A DNA stretch of 64,000 nucleotides from RUG11272 sp045226335 (GTDB lineage: Bacteria; Bacillota; Clostridia; Christensenellales; Aristaeellaceae): the NCBI GenBank assembly GCA_045226335.1, contig JBGVCH010000081.1, forward strand, positions 1-64,000, read 5' to 3'. Of this stretch, positions 30,926 through 39,919 are shown piece by piece (position 1 is the stretch's first letter; every line of letters starts with the position of its first letter). A program made the position numbers and the translations under genes. The notes beneath the pieces are model-generated. The model was not told the DNA's origin, did no database searches, and saw only the letters and a program-made list of their open reading frames with translations.

Positions 30926-32710
30926 TCAGATTTCACGGGTCGCTTCCCGGAGCCAGGCCGCTTCCTCGGCAGGCAGCAGCGGTGCGATCGTCTCACAGAC
31001 CTGCCGGTGATAGGTGTTCAGGAGTCCGCGTTCCTCCTCCGTCATCAGAGACGGATCAATGGCGTCCAGATCAAAGGGCACCATGGTGAGGTACTCCAGG
31101 TGGAGGAATCGCCCGTATGCGGTGGTCTCCGTCTCACAGACGACGGTCAGACTTTCGTGCCGGATCCCGAACTTTCCTTCCTCGTAGTAGCCGGGCTCAT
31201 CGCTGGTGATCATGCCAGGCTCCAGCGCCGTGATCTGCCTGAAATCCGAGGCGCGCCAGCGGAAAGCCTGCGGACCTTCGTGAACACTCAGCACATAGCC
31301 CACACCGTGGCCGGTGCCGTGGTTGTAATCCAGTCCCAGCGCCCAGAGGGGTTCCCGGGCCAGGTAGTCCAGGGAAAGCCCGGAGCAGCCGTACCGGAAC
31401 TTCGCCGCGCCAAGCCTCAGGTGGCCTTTCAGCACCAGGGTGAACATGCGGCGCTCTTCCTCCGTCACCGACCCCATGGCGAAGGTGCGGGTGATGTCCG
31501 TGGTGCCCTCCAGGTAGTGACCGCCCGTGTCCGCCAGCAGCAGGCCTTTGGGTTCGATGGCCGCGTTGCTCTCCGGCGTGGCCCCGTAGTGAATGATGGC
31601 CGCGTGGGGACCGTAGGCCACGATGGGATGGAAGCTGGGGCCGAGATAGCCGGGCTGCTCATTTCGCAGGGATTCCAGCTTGTCCGCCACGGAGAATTCG
31701 GTCATGGGGATCCGGCCCGCGTTCTTTTTCAGCCAGTACATGAGCCGCGTGACCGCGACGCCGTCCTTGATGTGGGCCTGCCGGAAATTGGCGACCTCCG
31801 TCGGGTTCTTCGCGGCCTTGGGCAGCATGGTCAGTTCAGGCTTGTCCAGCACCGTGACCTGCTCAGGCACCGCGTCGTACAGCGCGCTGTTGACGGTGTT
31901 GAGGTTCATCAGCACGGTCTTTCCGCCGGGAATGTCCCGGACAGCGTCCGCGATCGTGTCATAGGGCCGAATCTCGACGCCGTCTTCCGTCAGGTGGGCC
32001 GAAATCTCAGGGCTGAGCACCGCGGGGTTCACGAACAGCGCCGCCCAGTCGGCCGTGACCATCGCGTAGGAGAGCACCACCGGTGTGCAGGCGACGTCAT
32101 GACCCCGGAGATTCATCAGCCAGCAGATGTCCATCAGCGACGAGAGCACCATAACGTCCGCCTTCTCCGCGGCCATCTTCTGCCGGATCTCCCGCAGCTT
32201 CTCCGCACGGCTCTTTCCGGTATACTGCACGCCGAGCTCAAAAACCGGCTCCGCGGACATGGCCGGACGATCGGCCCAGATCTGCCCCACCAGGTCCAGA
32301 TCTGTGCGGACCTCGCAGCCCTTCTGCTCGGCGATTCGCCTGTAGTTCCTGCAGGCCGCGGCCGTGACCGTGCGTCCGTCGAAGGCCAGGACATCGCCGG
32401 CCACGAGCTTTTCCTTCAGGAAGTCCTGAATCGCCGGCACCCCGGGCTCTCCGGATTTCATCAGGGTAAAGCCGCTGTCCTGCAGCTGCATGCCGGCCTG
32501 CAGGAAATAGCGGCCGTCGGTCCAGAGTCCGGCCCAGTCAAGGCTTACCAGCGCGGTTCCGGCGCTCCCCGTAAAGCCTGTCAGATAGCGACGGCACATG
32601 AAGTGCTCCCCCACGTATTCGGAGGCGTGAAAATCATCCGTCGGAACCAGATACCAGGTGACACCGGCCTGCCGCATGGCGGCCCGGAGATCATTCAGTT
32701 GCTCTCTCAT
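30926..32710 (-). CDS. Aminopeptidase P family (M24 Xaa-Pro peptidase), large form
   Basis: 594 residues, the three-domain form: two creatinase-like N-terminal domains and a pita-bread catalytic domain. Metal ligands are seen in LLADTGGHYLEGTTDITRTF (two Asp), HGTGHGVGYVLSVHEG (His), SDEPGYYEEGKFGIRHES (Glu) and a final E in the C-terminal strand. It removes an N-terminal residue before proline, probably in the cytoplasm since no signal peptide is present. It leads the operon with the TetR gene and murC, and its promoter overlaps the yifB terminator. Confidence 0.94.
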   Translation of the reverse strand: MREQLNDLRAAMRQAGVTWYLVPTDDFHASEYVGEHFMCRRYLTGFTGSAGTALVSLDWAGLWTDGRYFLQAGMQLQDSGFTLMKSGEPGVPAIQDFLKEKLVAGDVLAFDGRTVTAAACRNYRRIAEQKGCEVRTDLDLVGQIWADRPAMSAEPVFELGVQYTGKSRAEKLREIRQKMAAEKADVMVLSSLMDICWLMNLRGHDVACTPVVLSYAMVTADWAALFVNPAVLSPEISAHLTEDGVEIRPYDTIADAVRDIPGGKTVLMNLNTVNSALYDAVPEQVTVLDKPELTMLPKAAKNPTEVANFRQAHIKDGVAVTRLMYWLKKNAGRIPMTEFSVADKLESLRNEQPGYLGPSFHPIVAYGPHAAIIHYGATPESNAAIEPKGLLLADTGGHYLEGTTDITRTFAMGSVTEEERRMFTLVLKGHLRLGAAKFRYGCSGLSLDYLAREPLWALGLDYNHGTGHGVGYVLSVHEGPQAFRWRASDFRQITALEPGMITSDEPGYYEEGKFGIRHESLTVVCETETTAYGRFLHLEYLTMVPFDLDAIDPSLMTEEERGLLNTYHRQVCETIAPLLPAEEAAWLREATREI

Positions 32711-32757
32711 GGCTTCATGCCGTTTCCTTTCAAAATGATAAGGGTACTGCAGGTGAA

Positions 32758-32786
32758 ATTATAGCAAAACCGACCTCGGATTGCAA
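32758..32786 (-). promoter_or_regulatory. Promoter of aminopeptidase P-TetR-murC
   Basis: On the minus strand TTGCAA (plus 32781-32786), 17 bases, TATAAT (plus 32758-32763). Its spacer is the descending arm of the yifB terminator hairpin. Confidence 0.8.
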
Positions 32787-32802
32787 GCGCCGGAGTCGGT
32801 TT
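32766..32802 (-). terminator. Terminator of yifB
   Basis: On the minus strand AACCGACTCCGG (plus 32790-32801) pairs with CCGAGGTCGGTT (plus 32768-32779), one mismatch, followed by TTGCTATAAT. The T-run is short. It shares bases with the next promoter. Confidence 0.7.
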
Positions 32803-32833
32803 GCAGCGGATTTTCCAGACCAAAGTTTGTTTG

Positions 32834-34366
32834 TCATCGCCAATACTTCTGATCCAGCTCGCGGAACTGAATGGCCTCCGCCACGTCCTGCGTGATGATC
32901 TGCGGATCGCCCCGGAGATCGGCAATGGTCCTGGCCACCTTCAGCACGCGTCCGTAGGCCCGCATGCTCATGCCCATGCGCTCCACGGCCATGTGCAGCA
33001 GGGTCTCGGCGTTGGAATCCAGCGCGCAGTATCGGCGGCTCATGCGCGCGTCCAGCTGCGCGTTGCAGTGGATCTTCTCCCCGCGATAGCGCTGCTGCTG
33101 AATCTCTCTCGCCTTCCGGACCCGCTCGGCTACCGTGGCGGAGGATTCCGTCGGCCGGTGCTGGTTGATCTCCCGGACCGGGACAGCGTCCACCTCGATC
33201 TGGATGTCGATGCGGTCCAGCAGCGGGCCGGAAACCCGGTCCAGGTAGCGGCGGATCTCGTTCTGGCTGCAGCGGCATTGACGCGTCTTGCTGCCGTAAT
33301 ACCCGCAGGGGCATGGATTCATACTGGCTACCAGCATGAAACTGCTCTGATACTGGGCCTGGTTGTGAACCCTGGTGACGGAGACCATGCCGTCTTCAAG
33401 CGGTTGACGCAGGGCTTCCAGTGCCTGACGGCTGAATTCCGGCAATTCGTCCAGGAACAGCACCCCGTTGTGGCTCAGGGACACCGCGCCCGGCATGGCG
33501 TTGGTTCCGCCGCCGATGAGACTGGCCACGGACGCGGAGTGGTGCGGCGCGGAGAAGGGCCGGGTCGCCATCAGTCCGGCGCCGGGCTGCAGCTTGCCGG
33601 CGATGGAGTGGATCCGGGTCGTCTCCAGGGCCTCCTCAAAGGTCAGGGGCGGGAGGATCCCCGGCAGGCAGCGGGCCAGCATGGTTTTGCCGGAGCCCGG
33701 GACGCCCACCATGAGCATGTTGTGACCACCGGCCGCGGCCACTTCCAGGGCCCGCCTCGCGCCCAGCTGACCCTGCACCTGGTTCAGGTCCATCAGCGGC
33801 TTGCTGTCGTGCAGGATCTCCTGGTACGTCCGCTGGATCTGAACGGGGATGTGCTCGATCCCCTGCAGGTGCCTCACCACCTGATAAAGGTTTCTCGCGG
33901 GATAAACCCGGATGCCCTGGATACAGGCGACTTCCTCCGCGTTCCCCTCCGGCAGGATAATGTCGCAGATCCCGTTCTCGCTGGCCGCGATGACCATGGG
34001 CAGTGCCCCGCGGACCGGCTGCAGGGTCCCGTCCAGCAAGAGCTCGCCGATCATCAGGGTTTTGCTCATGTCCATGTCGGGAAGCTGCCGGGTCGCGGCC
34101 AGCACACTGCAGGCAATGGGGAGGTCAAAGGCCGGGCCTTCCTTCCGCACGTCCGCCGGAGCCAGGTTCACGGTCAGTCTGGCCACGGGCATGGTAAAGC
34201 CTGAGTTGGTGATGGCCGCGCTGACGCGGTCCCGGCTCTCCTTGACGGAGGCGTCCGGCAAACCGATGATCTCCAGCGAGGGTACCCCGTTGGCAGCGTA
34301 AACCTCCACCGTCACCGCGAAACCGGTGACGCCGTTGAGGCCGTATCCAAGCGCCCGGGCCAGCAT
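32834..34366 (-). CDS. YifB/ComM-family AAA+ Mg-chelatase-like ATPase
   Basis: 510 residues. The N-terminal ChlI/Lon-like domain starts ALGYGLNGVTGFAVTVEVYA and includes GLPDASVKESRDRV. The AAA+ module has Walker A VGVPGSGKTMLARCLPGIL, Walker B GVLFLDELPEF and the C4-type segment CPCGYYGSKTRQCRCS. Related ComM is a branch-migration helicase acting in natural transformation, so a role in DNA uptake is possible. GGGAGG precedes ATG 34366. It follows scpB by 99 bases on the same strand. Confidence 0.93.
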   Translation of the reverse strand: MLARALGYGLNGVTGFAVTVEVYAANGVPSLEIIGLPDASVKESRDRVSAAITNSGFTMPVARLTVNLAPADVRKEGPAFDLPIACSVLAATRQLPDMDMSKTLMIGELLLDGTLQPVRGALPMVIAASENGICDIILPEGNAEEVACIQGIRVYPARNLYQVVRHLQGIEHIPVQIQRTYQEILHDSKPLMDLNQVQGQLGARRALEVAAAGGHNMLMVGVPGSGKTMLARCLPGILPPLTFEEALETTRIHSIAGKLQPGAGLMATRPFSAPHHSASVASLIGGGTNAMPGAVSLSHNGVLFLDELPEFSRQALEALRQPLEDGMVSVTRVHNQAQYQSSFMLVASMNPCPCGYYGSKTRQCRCSQNEIRRYLDRVSGPLLDRIDIQIEVDAVPVREINQHRPTESSATVAERVRKAREIQQQRYRGEKIHCNAQLDARMSRRYCALDSNAETLLHMAVERMGMSMRAYGRVLKVARTIADLRGDPQIITQDVAEAIQFRELDQKYWR

Positions 34367-34465
34367 CGATCCTATCCCTCCCCGTTCTGACAGCGGACGT
34401 CGTCTGTCCGCCGTTTTCCTTTGCGACCGTCAGAATTTCGTGTTTGCTGAGTGATTGCCTTGCCT

Positions 34466-35038
34466 TCAGGGAATCAGCTCTCCCCCATCGTCCTGCTCGT
34501 TCGGCGCCGCGGGTTCCGGCAGCGGCGGAAGGTCCTCCAGGGATTCGATGCCGAAGTGGCTGAGGAAGCTGTCCGTCGTGCCGTAGAGGATGGGCCGGCC
34601 CAGGGTCTCTTTCCGGCCCAGTTCCATGATCAAGCCTTTGTTGACCAGCGTCTGCACGGAATAGTCGCACTTCACGCCGCGCACCTGCTCGATCTCCGCT
34701 TTGGTCACCGGTTGGCGGTAGGCGATCACCGCCAGGGTCTCCATGATGGCCTGGCTGAGGCTTTGCTTTTGCACAGGCTGCAGGAGGTGTACCACGTCCA
34801 TGGCGTACAGGGGCCGGGTCATCAGCTGCACATGCTCGCCAAAGATCCGCAGCATCAGCCCCCGCTGGCCGAAATCATACTCGTCCCGTAGCTCTTTCAG
34901 CGCGGTCATCAGCGCAGCGGGTTCCACGTTCAGCGCCCGGCTGAGATCCTGCAGCCGGACCGCGTCGCCGGCCACATACAGGACCGCTTCAATGCGCCCT
35001 TTCAGGCAGCCCTCCTGCTCAAGGGTTTCGTCAGGCAT
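34466..35038 (-). CDS. scpB: Segregation and condensation protein B
   Basis: 190 residues with two winged-helix domains: LKGRIEAVLYVAGDAV at the start and ETLAVIAYRQPVTKAEIEQVRGV, then LGRPILYGTTDSFLSHFGI. ScpB forms the kleisin complex with ScpA and SMC that folds and separates the chromosome. ATG 35038 overlaps the scpA stop by 8 bases; the longer TTG start at 35050 has no better support. Confidence 0.94.
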   Translation of the reverse strand: MPDETLEQEGCLKGRIEAVLYVAGDAVRLQDLSRALNVEPAALMTALKELRDEYDFGQRGLMLRIFGEHVQLMTRPLYAMDVVHLLQPVQKQSLSQAIMETLAVIAYRQPVTKAEIEQVRGVKCDYSVQTLVNKGLIMELGRKETLGRPILYGTTDSFLSHFGIESLEDLPPLPEPAAPNEQDDGGELIP

Positions 35039-35789
35039 TCCCGTCCACAACCTTTCTGCCGCTGCCCTGGATCAGCACGATGTCTCCGCAGACCGTGTCC
35101 TGCATGGCCCGGACCCTTCCGAGACGCATCAGTTCCAGCAGGGCCAGGAAGAGCGTCACCACTTCTTCCCGGGTCGGCGCGCTGCTGAAGGCTTCCTCAA
35201 AGCGGAGTTTCCGGCGTTTTTTCAGGCTCTTCAAAATGGTGAGCATGCACTCCTGCACGCTGTGTTCATCCCGCCGGATGTCCCGGGCCGCATACCGGTT
35301 CTCCTCCGGCAGGCCGTCCGCGGCGGGCTTGCGGGCCAGGATCCCCTGAAACGCGGCCACCAGGCCCTCCAGCGTGAGTCCCACCAGTTCCGTCTCCTGC
35401 GGCGGCAGCGGAAACTCATCCGGCAGCTTCGTATAGATCGCCTTCGCCGCGTTCTCGAAGCCCTGCATGGCGGTGGCTGTCTCCTTGAAGCGCCGGTATT
35501 CCTCCAATTGCCGGATCAGCTCTTCCTCCGGGTCCACTTCCCCTTCCTGAACTGCTGGAGGCCTGGGCAGCATGGCCCGGCTTTTGATCTCCAGCAAGGT
35601 CGCCGCCATCACCAGAAACTCGCTGGCGTCATCCATGTCCAGGTCCGGCGCGCTCCGGACCAGCGCGATATACTGGTCCGTGATCTGGCTGACAAAGATG
35701 TCCCGGATATCCACCTGGGCCTTCGTCACCAGGTGCAGCAGCAGGTCAAGCGGCCCGTCGAAGTCTTTCAGACGAAAGTTCATTGCCAT
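35031..35789 (-). CDS. scpA: Segregation and condensation protein A
   Basis: 252 residues, kleisin family. FDGPLDLLLHLVTKAQVDI is the SMC-neck binding N-terminus, followed by EFLVMAATLLEIKSRAMLP; the C-terminal winged helix has REEVVTLFLALLELMRLGRV. It links the SMC heads with ScpB. The gene follows the site-2 protease by 16 bases, a common Firmicutes arrangement. Confidence 0.95.
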   Translation of the reverse strand: MAMNFRLKDFDGPLDLLLHLVTKAQVDIRDIFVSQITDQYIALVRSAPDLDMDDASEFLVMAATLLEIKSRAMLPRPPAVQEGEVDPEEELIRQLEEYRRFKETATAMQGFENAAKAIYTKLPDEFPLPPQETELVGLTLEGLVAAFQGILARKPAADGLPEENRYAARDIRRDEHSVQECMLTILKSLKKRRKLRFEEAFSSAPTREEVVTLFLALLELMRLGRVRAMQDTVCGDIVLIQGSGRKVVDGNA

Positions 35790-35805
35790 TTACTGACCTC
35801 TTTGC

Positions 35806-36615
35806 TTATCCAAATATGCGCAAAAACAGAGACTTCAATCCATTGTATATCGGTTCATAAACATAGCCGAGCAGTGTGGATATAATCCCGGTAAGCAATA
35901 GAATAATCGTTACGATTTGAATAATGTTGAGAACTTGTCTGGTCAATCGGATTTTTCCGTTTGACATTCCCTGAATGAAACGAAAACCGTCCAACGGCGG
36001 AATCGGAAGAAAATTGAACAATGCAAGATACAGGTTAATCTGTGCTACTACCTGAAAAAAGAACTGCAAGTAGATGAAAGCAGGAATTCTCATATACTCG
36101 GATAAGATACCCGGATGAAGCATATAGAATTCTTTTCTGCAAAATGAGAAGTCCATGATTCCGGTATTGACGGCATAGTAAGGTACATCATAGTATACTG
36201 ATGGTGAAAACACAATGTGGTCATTCCAGAGAACGCGATTAAGCAAGACGGACATAGCCAAAAACATGATAAACAGAATCAGGTTCATGGCAATGCCTGC
36301 CAGTGATACAAGAATAAACCCGAGACGTTGGTGCCGGAAATTGCGAGGATTAATCGGCACAGGCTTAGCCCAGCCAAAACGGAACAGAATCATGGATACA
36401 GTTCCGAGAGGATCCAGGTGTTTGGCCGGATTAAGTGTGAGTCTCCCCAACATTTTTGCAGTTGGATCGCCACACCAAAGTGCTACAAAGCCATGGGCAT
36501 TTTCATGCAGTATCAGACTGATCAGGATAGCAAAAATAAGGATGACATAATACAATATTGCATTGGTTGGGTTGATCTGAAAGCGTGTGATAATGGCTTC
36601 AAAATCTCTGAACAT
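35806..36615 (-). CDS. Site-2 protease family zinc metalloprotease (M50), AT-rich
   Basis: 269 residues, multi-span membrane protein. The active site is H37-E-N-A-H41 within LISLILHENAHGFVALWCGD; the conserved NPAKHLDPLGT and, near the end, LPIPPLDGFRF supply the further metal-binding Asp. Family members cut within the membrane; targets here are unknown. Its position directly before scpA is the usual one. Base use is clearly different from the neighbours: long runs of A and T, perhaps 40-45% GC against about 60% around it. The frame is intact, so the gene seems functional. ATG 36615 has GGAGATACC upstream. Confidence 0.93.
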   Translation of the reverse strand: MFRDFEAIITRFQINPTNAILYYVILIFAILISLILHENAHGFVALWCGDPTAKMLGRLTLNPAKHLDPLGTVSMILFRFGWAKPVPINPRNFRHQRLGFILVSLAGIAMNLILFIMFLAMSVLLNRVLWNDHIVFSPSVYYDVPYYAVNTGIMDFSFCRKEFYMLHPGILSEYMRIPAFIYLQFFFQVVAQINLYLALFNFLPIPPLDGFRFIQGMSNGKIRLTRQVLNIIQIVTIILLLTGIISTLLGYVYEPIYNGLKSLFLRIFG

Positions 36616-36645
36616 GGTATCTCCTCTGTTGTGTCCCGTTCTGTC

Positions 36646-37569
36646 TCATCCGACCAAGCGGATGGTGCCCTCATCCGCGTCCATCCGATACGTCCTCCCG
36701 AGGCAGAGCGTCAGCTTGTCTTTCATGTGGCCGGCCTGCAGGTTTTTGATCACAGGCACCTTGACGCGTGCCGCGATCTGCTCCAGGAGGTCATCCACCG
36801 AGAAGCAGTTGGAATGGTCGTACTCCTCGTTGCAGTCCGTGAATCCGCCGAAGATGATACCGGCGCACTCCGTGAACTTACCGGCCTGGAACAGCTGCTG
36901 AAGGTAGCCGTCGATGTGGTAGCTGTACTCCCCGACATCCTCCAGGAACAGGAGCTTGCCGCGGACATCCAGCTCGTTGGGGGTGCCGCAGGCCGACGCC
37001 AGCAGGTTCAGGTTCCCGCCCACCAGGATGCCCTCCGCCGTCCCGGACCGCAGGCCCACCAGCGGCGAGCCGTCAATGTTGATCAATTCTCTATCGGGCT
37101 GTCCCGTGATGGCGTGCATCAGGCTCGCGACGTTGGACTCCGCGATGCCGCCGATGGGCATGGGGCCGTGAAATGTCGCCAGCCGGCAGCGCTGATGAAG
37201 GGCGGTGTGCAGAACGGTGATGTCGCTGTATCCGATGAAGGTCTTCGGGTGCTGCCGGATCATGTCCCAGTCCGCCAGCTCCACCATCCGGTTGCAGCCG
37301 TATCCACCCTTGACGCACCAGATGCCGTCGATGCGGTCATCCGCAAAAGCGCGGTTCAAGGCGCCGGCCCGCTCCTGATCCGTTCCGGCAAAGAAGCCCC
37401 AGCGCTTTCCGCAGGTTGCGTCCACCACAACCTTGAAGCCCAGTCCCCGCAGCGCGGCTTCGGCTTCGTCCACGTACTGCTGAACCGGATCTTTGTGAAT
37501 GCAGCCCGAGACGCCGATCATGGCGACGGTGTCCCCGGGGAGCAGGGGTTTCGGAATCGTGATTCTCAT
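36646..37569 (-). CDS. S66 family serine peptidase (LD-carboxypeptidase/MccF-like)
   Basis: 307 residues. Nucleophile Ser lies in FIGYSDITVLHTAL; the catalytic Glu and His regions are LLFLEDVGEYSYHIDG and the C-terminal NLQAGHMKDKLTL. The N-terminus LLPGDTVAMIGVSG is typical. LD-carboxypeptidases trim L,D-linked tetrapeptides from recycled peptidoglycan; MccF cleaves microcin C-like compounds. The setting next to alanine racemase and an M20 hydrolase favours a wall-recycling role. No signal peptide, so cytoplasmic. Confidence 0.92.
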   Translation of the reverse strand: MRITIPKPLLPGDTVAMIGVSGCIHKDPVQQYVDEAEAALRGLGFKVVVDATCGKRWGFFAGTDQERAGALNRAFADDRIDGIWCVKGGYGCNRMVELADWDMIRQHPKTFIGYSDITVLHTALHQRCRLATFHGPMPIGGIAESNVASLMHAITGQPDRELINIDGSPLVGLRSGTAEGILVGGNLNLLASACGTPNELDVRGKLLFLEDVGEYSYHIDGYLQQLFQAGKFTECAGIIFGGFTDCNEEYDHSNCFSVDDLLEQIAARVKVPVIKNLQAGHMKDKLTLCLGRTYRMDADEGTIRLVG

Positions 37570-37590
37570 ATACCGTATGTCCTCCCGAAA

Positions 37591-38757
37591 TCAGGTTTGA
37601 AGCAGCGCGAGAACGCTCTCGCACTGCAGGGCGATCCCCGGCATCAGCACCGCCTCATCGGCGAGGAACGTTGCGGTGTGCAGCCCGGTGCCCTTGCCGG
37701 AGCCCAAGTCATAATACATGCCGGGGGTGTCCTGCAGGAAGTAGCTGAAGCTCTCCACGCCCAGGCTGGGGGCCGGCTGCAGGACCATCCGATCCGGTCC
37801 CAGCAGCATGCGGGCGCAGGCCTCAACCTTTTCGTACAGCGCCGGATCGTTGTACACCGCGCCGTAGCTCGGGCGGATCTCCAGCAAAGCCGTTCCGCCC
37901 ATTCCTGAGGCAATGCTCTCTGCCAGCGTCTTCATCCGCTCCCGCATAGCGGTCCTCGTCTCATCGCGGACGGTCCGAAGCGTGCCGGTGAGCCGGACTT
38001 CTCCGCAGACAATGTTGTTGGCCGTGCCACCGTTGACAGTCCCGAAGGTCAGGGCCACCGGATCGAAAGGCGATACGGTCCGGCTGACCAGGGTCTGCAG
38101 GGCGGTGATGATCTGCGCGGCGATGACGATGGCGTCCACGCCGCGTTCCGGATAAGCGCCGTGGCAGCTCTTGCCCGTGACGGTCAGATGCAGCTCGTCA
38201 CTGCTGCCGCTCTGGTAGCCGCTTTTCGCGAAGAAGGTCGCGGTCGGATAAGACGGATTCATGTGCAGCCCGATGACCGCGTCCACTTTCGGATCCCGCA
38301 TGCAGCCCTGGGCCACCATCCGCTTTCCGCCGCCGACGGTTTCCTCCTCGGATTCGAAAAGCCATTTTATCGTTCCGCGCCACTGATCCCGATGCGCGGC
38401 GAACCACCTGGTGGAGCCCAGGGCGATGGCCATGTGCAGATCGTGGCCGCAGGCGTGCATGACGCCCTCCTCCGCGGAGGCGAAGGGCAGCCCGGTTTCC
38501 TCCCGGATGGGGAGCGCGTCCATATCCGCCCGAATGGCGACGCAGCGCCCCTCCCCGTTGGACAGGGTTCCCATCACCGAGCAGCAGCCGTCAAACTCGC
38601 GTACATCCAGGCCGAGGGCTTTGAGTTCGCCGACGATCACTCCCTTTGTCCGGTATTCGCGCCCGCTGAGCTCCGGGTGCATGTGCAGGTCCCGGCGGAC
38701 GGCTGTGACCTGCGGCAGGATTTCGGACAGGCTCTGTTCCCAGGCATTCAGATCCAT
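37591..38757 (-). CDS. M20 family amidohydrolase
   Basis: 388 residues. Metal motifs: MHACGHDLHMAIALG, the catalytic FESEEETVGGGKRMV and IGLHMNPSYPTATFF; the dimerisation lid domain contains SSDELHLTVTGKSCHGAYPERGVDAI (split: SSDELHLTVTGKSCHG and AYPERGVDAI). Family members hydrolyse N-acyl amino acids, hippurate or N-acetyl-diaminopimelate. Context with alr and the S66 peptidase may point to a cell-wall amino acid, but the substrate is not determined. It starts 1 base after the alr stop. Confidence 0.92.
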   Translation of the reverse strand: MDLNAWEQSLSEILPQVTAVRRDLHMHPELSGREYRTKGVIVGELKALGLDVREFDGCCSVMGTLSNGEGRCVAIRADMDALPIREETGLPFASAEEGVMHACGHDLHMAIALGSTRWFAAHRDQWRGTIKWLFESEEETVGGGKRMVAQGCMRDPKVDAVIGLHMNPSYPTATFFAKSGYQSGSSDELHLTVTGKSCHGAYPERGVDAIVIAAQIITALQTLVSRTVSPFDPVALTFGTVNGGTANNIVCGEVRLTGTLRTVRDETRTAMRERMKTLAESIASGMGGTALLEIRPSYGAVYNDPALYEKVEACARMLLGPDRMVLQPAPSLGVESFSYFLQDTPGMYYDLGSGKGTGLHTATFLADEAVLMPGIALQCESVLALLQT

Positions 38758-38758
38758 C

Positions 38759-39901
38759 TCAGAAATCCTCCCTGCTGTTCAGCATACTGTCGATGACCGT
38801 CACGATCTTCCCGCCCTCGTGGTAAACCCGGACCGGCCGGCGCGAGAGGATCGTGAGGCATTCGTTGCGGTTGGTGCCGGCCCAATCCGCCATCTCGCTG
38901 TAGGAGATCCCGCCGCCCAGCAGGGTGGCCGTGTCTCCGGCTTCGCACTCCGGGATCTCCGTGACGTCCGCCATCAGCTGATCCATGCAAATCAGCCCGA
39001 TGACCGGCGCGCGCTTTCCGCGGATCAGCACCTGGCCTTTTCCGTCGGACAGGCGCCTGGGATAGCCGTCCCCGTACCCGGCGGCGATGGTGGCCACCCG
39101 GACCGGATGATCGGTCACGCGCTCGTCGTAGCCGATGACCGAGCCGGCTTTCGCGGTGTGCACCCGGGAAACTTTGGCGCGCAGCGCGATGGTCTCCTCA
39201 CAGGCGAACGGCAAATCCTCGCTGCCGGACGGCCGAACACCAAAGAGCATGGCGCCCACGCGGCAGCGGCTCATGTGCCACGACGGATACCGCACCAGAC
39301 CGATGGAATCGCACAGGTGAACCTCGCTCACCGGCGTCCCGTCCTCCCGGAACCAGTCCCGCACCGCCATCAGATATGCATACTGCGCCTCATCGCGTTC
39401 CCGGCTGACCAGCCCGAGGTGGCTGTAGATGCCCTGAACATCGATGTTTCCCATGAGCCGAAGCTCCGATATGATCCGCTGGACGGTTTCCCTGTCCGGC
39501 TCAAATCCGAGGCGATGGAAGCCGGTATCGAACTTCAGGTGCATTTTGACCCCGCGCGCCAGAACGGACACCGCCTTCTCGGCGGCCGCCAGGTCATCAA
39601 AACTGCAGGCTGTCTGCGTAACATCCGCCGCGCACAGGGCAGGCAGTTCATCCGTCTCCGCCGGCGCCATGACCAGGATCTCCCCGTCCACACCCGCCAG
39701 CCGGAGCTCCAGCGCTTCCCTTCCACAGCTCACCGCGAAGCTCTTGCAGCCCTCCTGCTGCAAGGCTTGGGCGATCCGCACCGCGCCATGACCGTACGCG
39801 TTGGCCTTGAGCACACAGGTGACTTTGGCTTCCGTCAGGCCGCAGACTGTCCTGTAGTTGGCTTTTAGGGCGTCCAGGTCGATATCAATCCACGTTCGCA
39901 A
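38759..39901 (-). CDS. alr: Alanine racemase
   Basis: 380 residues. The PLP-binding Lys is K32 in CVLKANAYGHGAVRIAQAL. The C-terminal catalytic Tyr region is SVIGYDERVTDHPVRVATIAAGYGDGYPR (split: SVIGYDERVTD and IAAGYGDGYPR), with GLICMDQLMADVT further on. It makes D-alanine for peptidoglycan. It lies 18 bases after ligA. Confidence 0.96.
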   Translation of the reverse strand: MRTWIDIDLDALKANYRTVCGLTEAKVTCVLKANAYGHGAVRIAQALQQEGCKSFAVSCGREALELRLAGVDGEILVMAPAETDELPALCAADVTQTACSFDDLAAAEKAVSVLARGVKMHLKFDTGFHRLGFEPDRETVQRIISELRLMGNIDVQGIYSHLGLVSRERDEAQYAYLMAVRDWFREDGTPVSEVHLCDSIGLVRYPSWHMSRCRVGAMLFGVRPSGSEDLPFACEETIALRAKVSRVHTAKAGSVIGYDERVTDHPVRVATIAAGYGDGYPRRLSDGKGQVLIRGKRAPVIGLICMDQLMADVTEIPECEAGDTATLLGGGISYSEMADWAGTNRNECLTILSRRPVRVYHEGGKIVTVIDSMLNSREDF

Positions 39902-39919
39902 TGATCTCGCTTCCGTTTC

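Noticed and set aside
35806..36615. AT-rich gene as a decaying pseudogene
   Set aside because: The frame is intact over 269 residues, and the HENAH and later Asp motifs are preserved.
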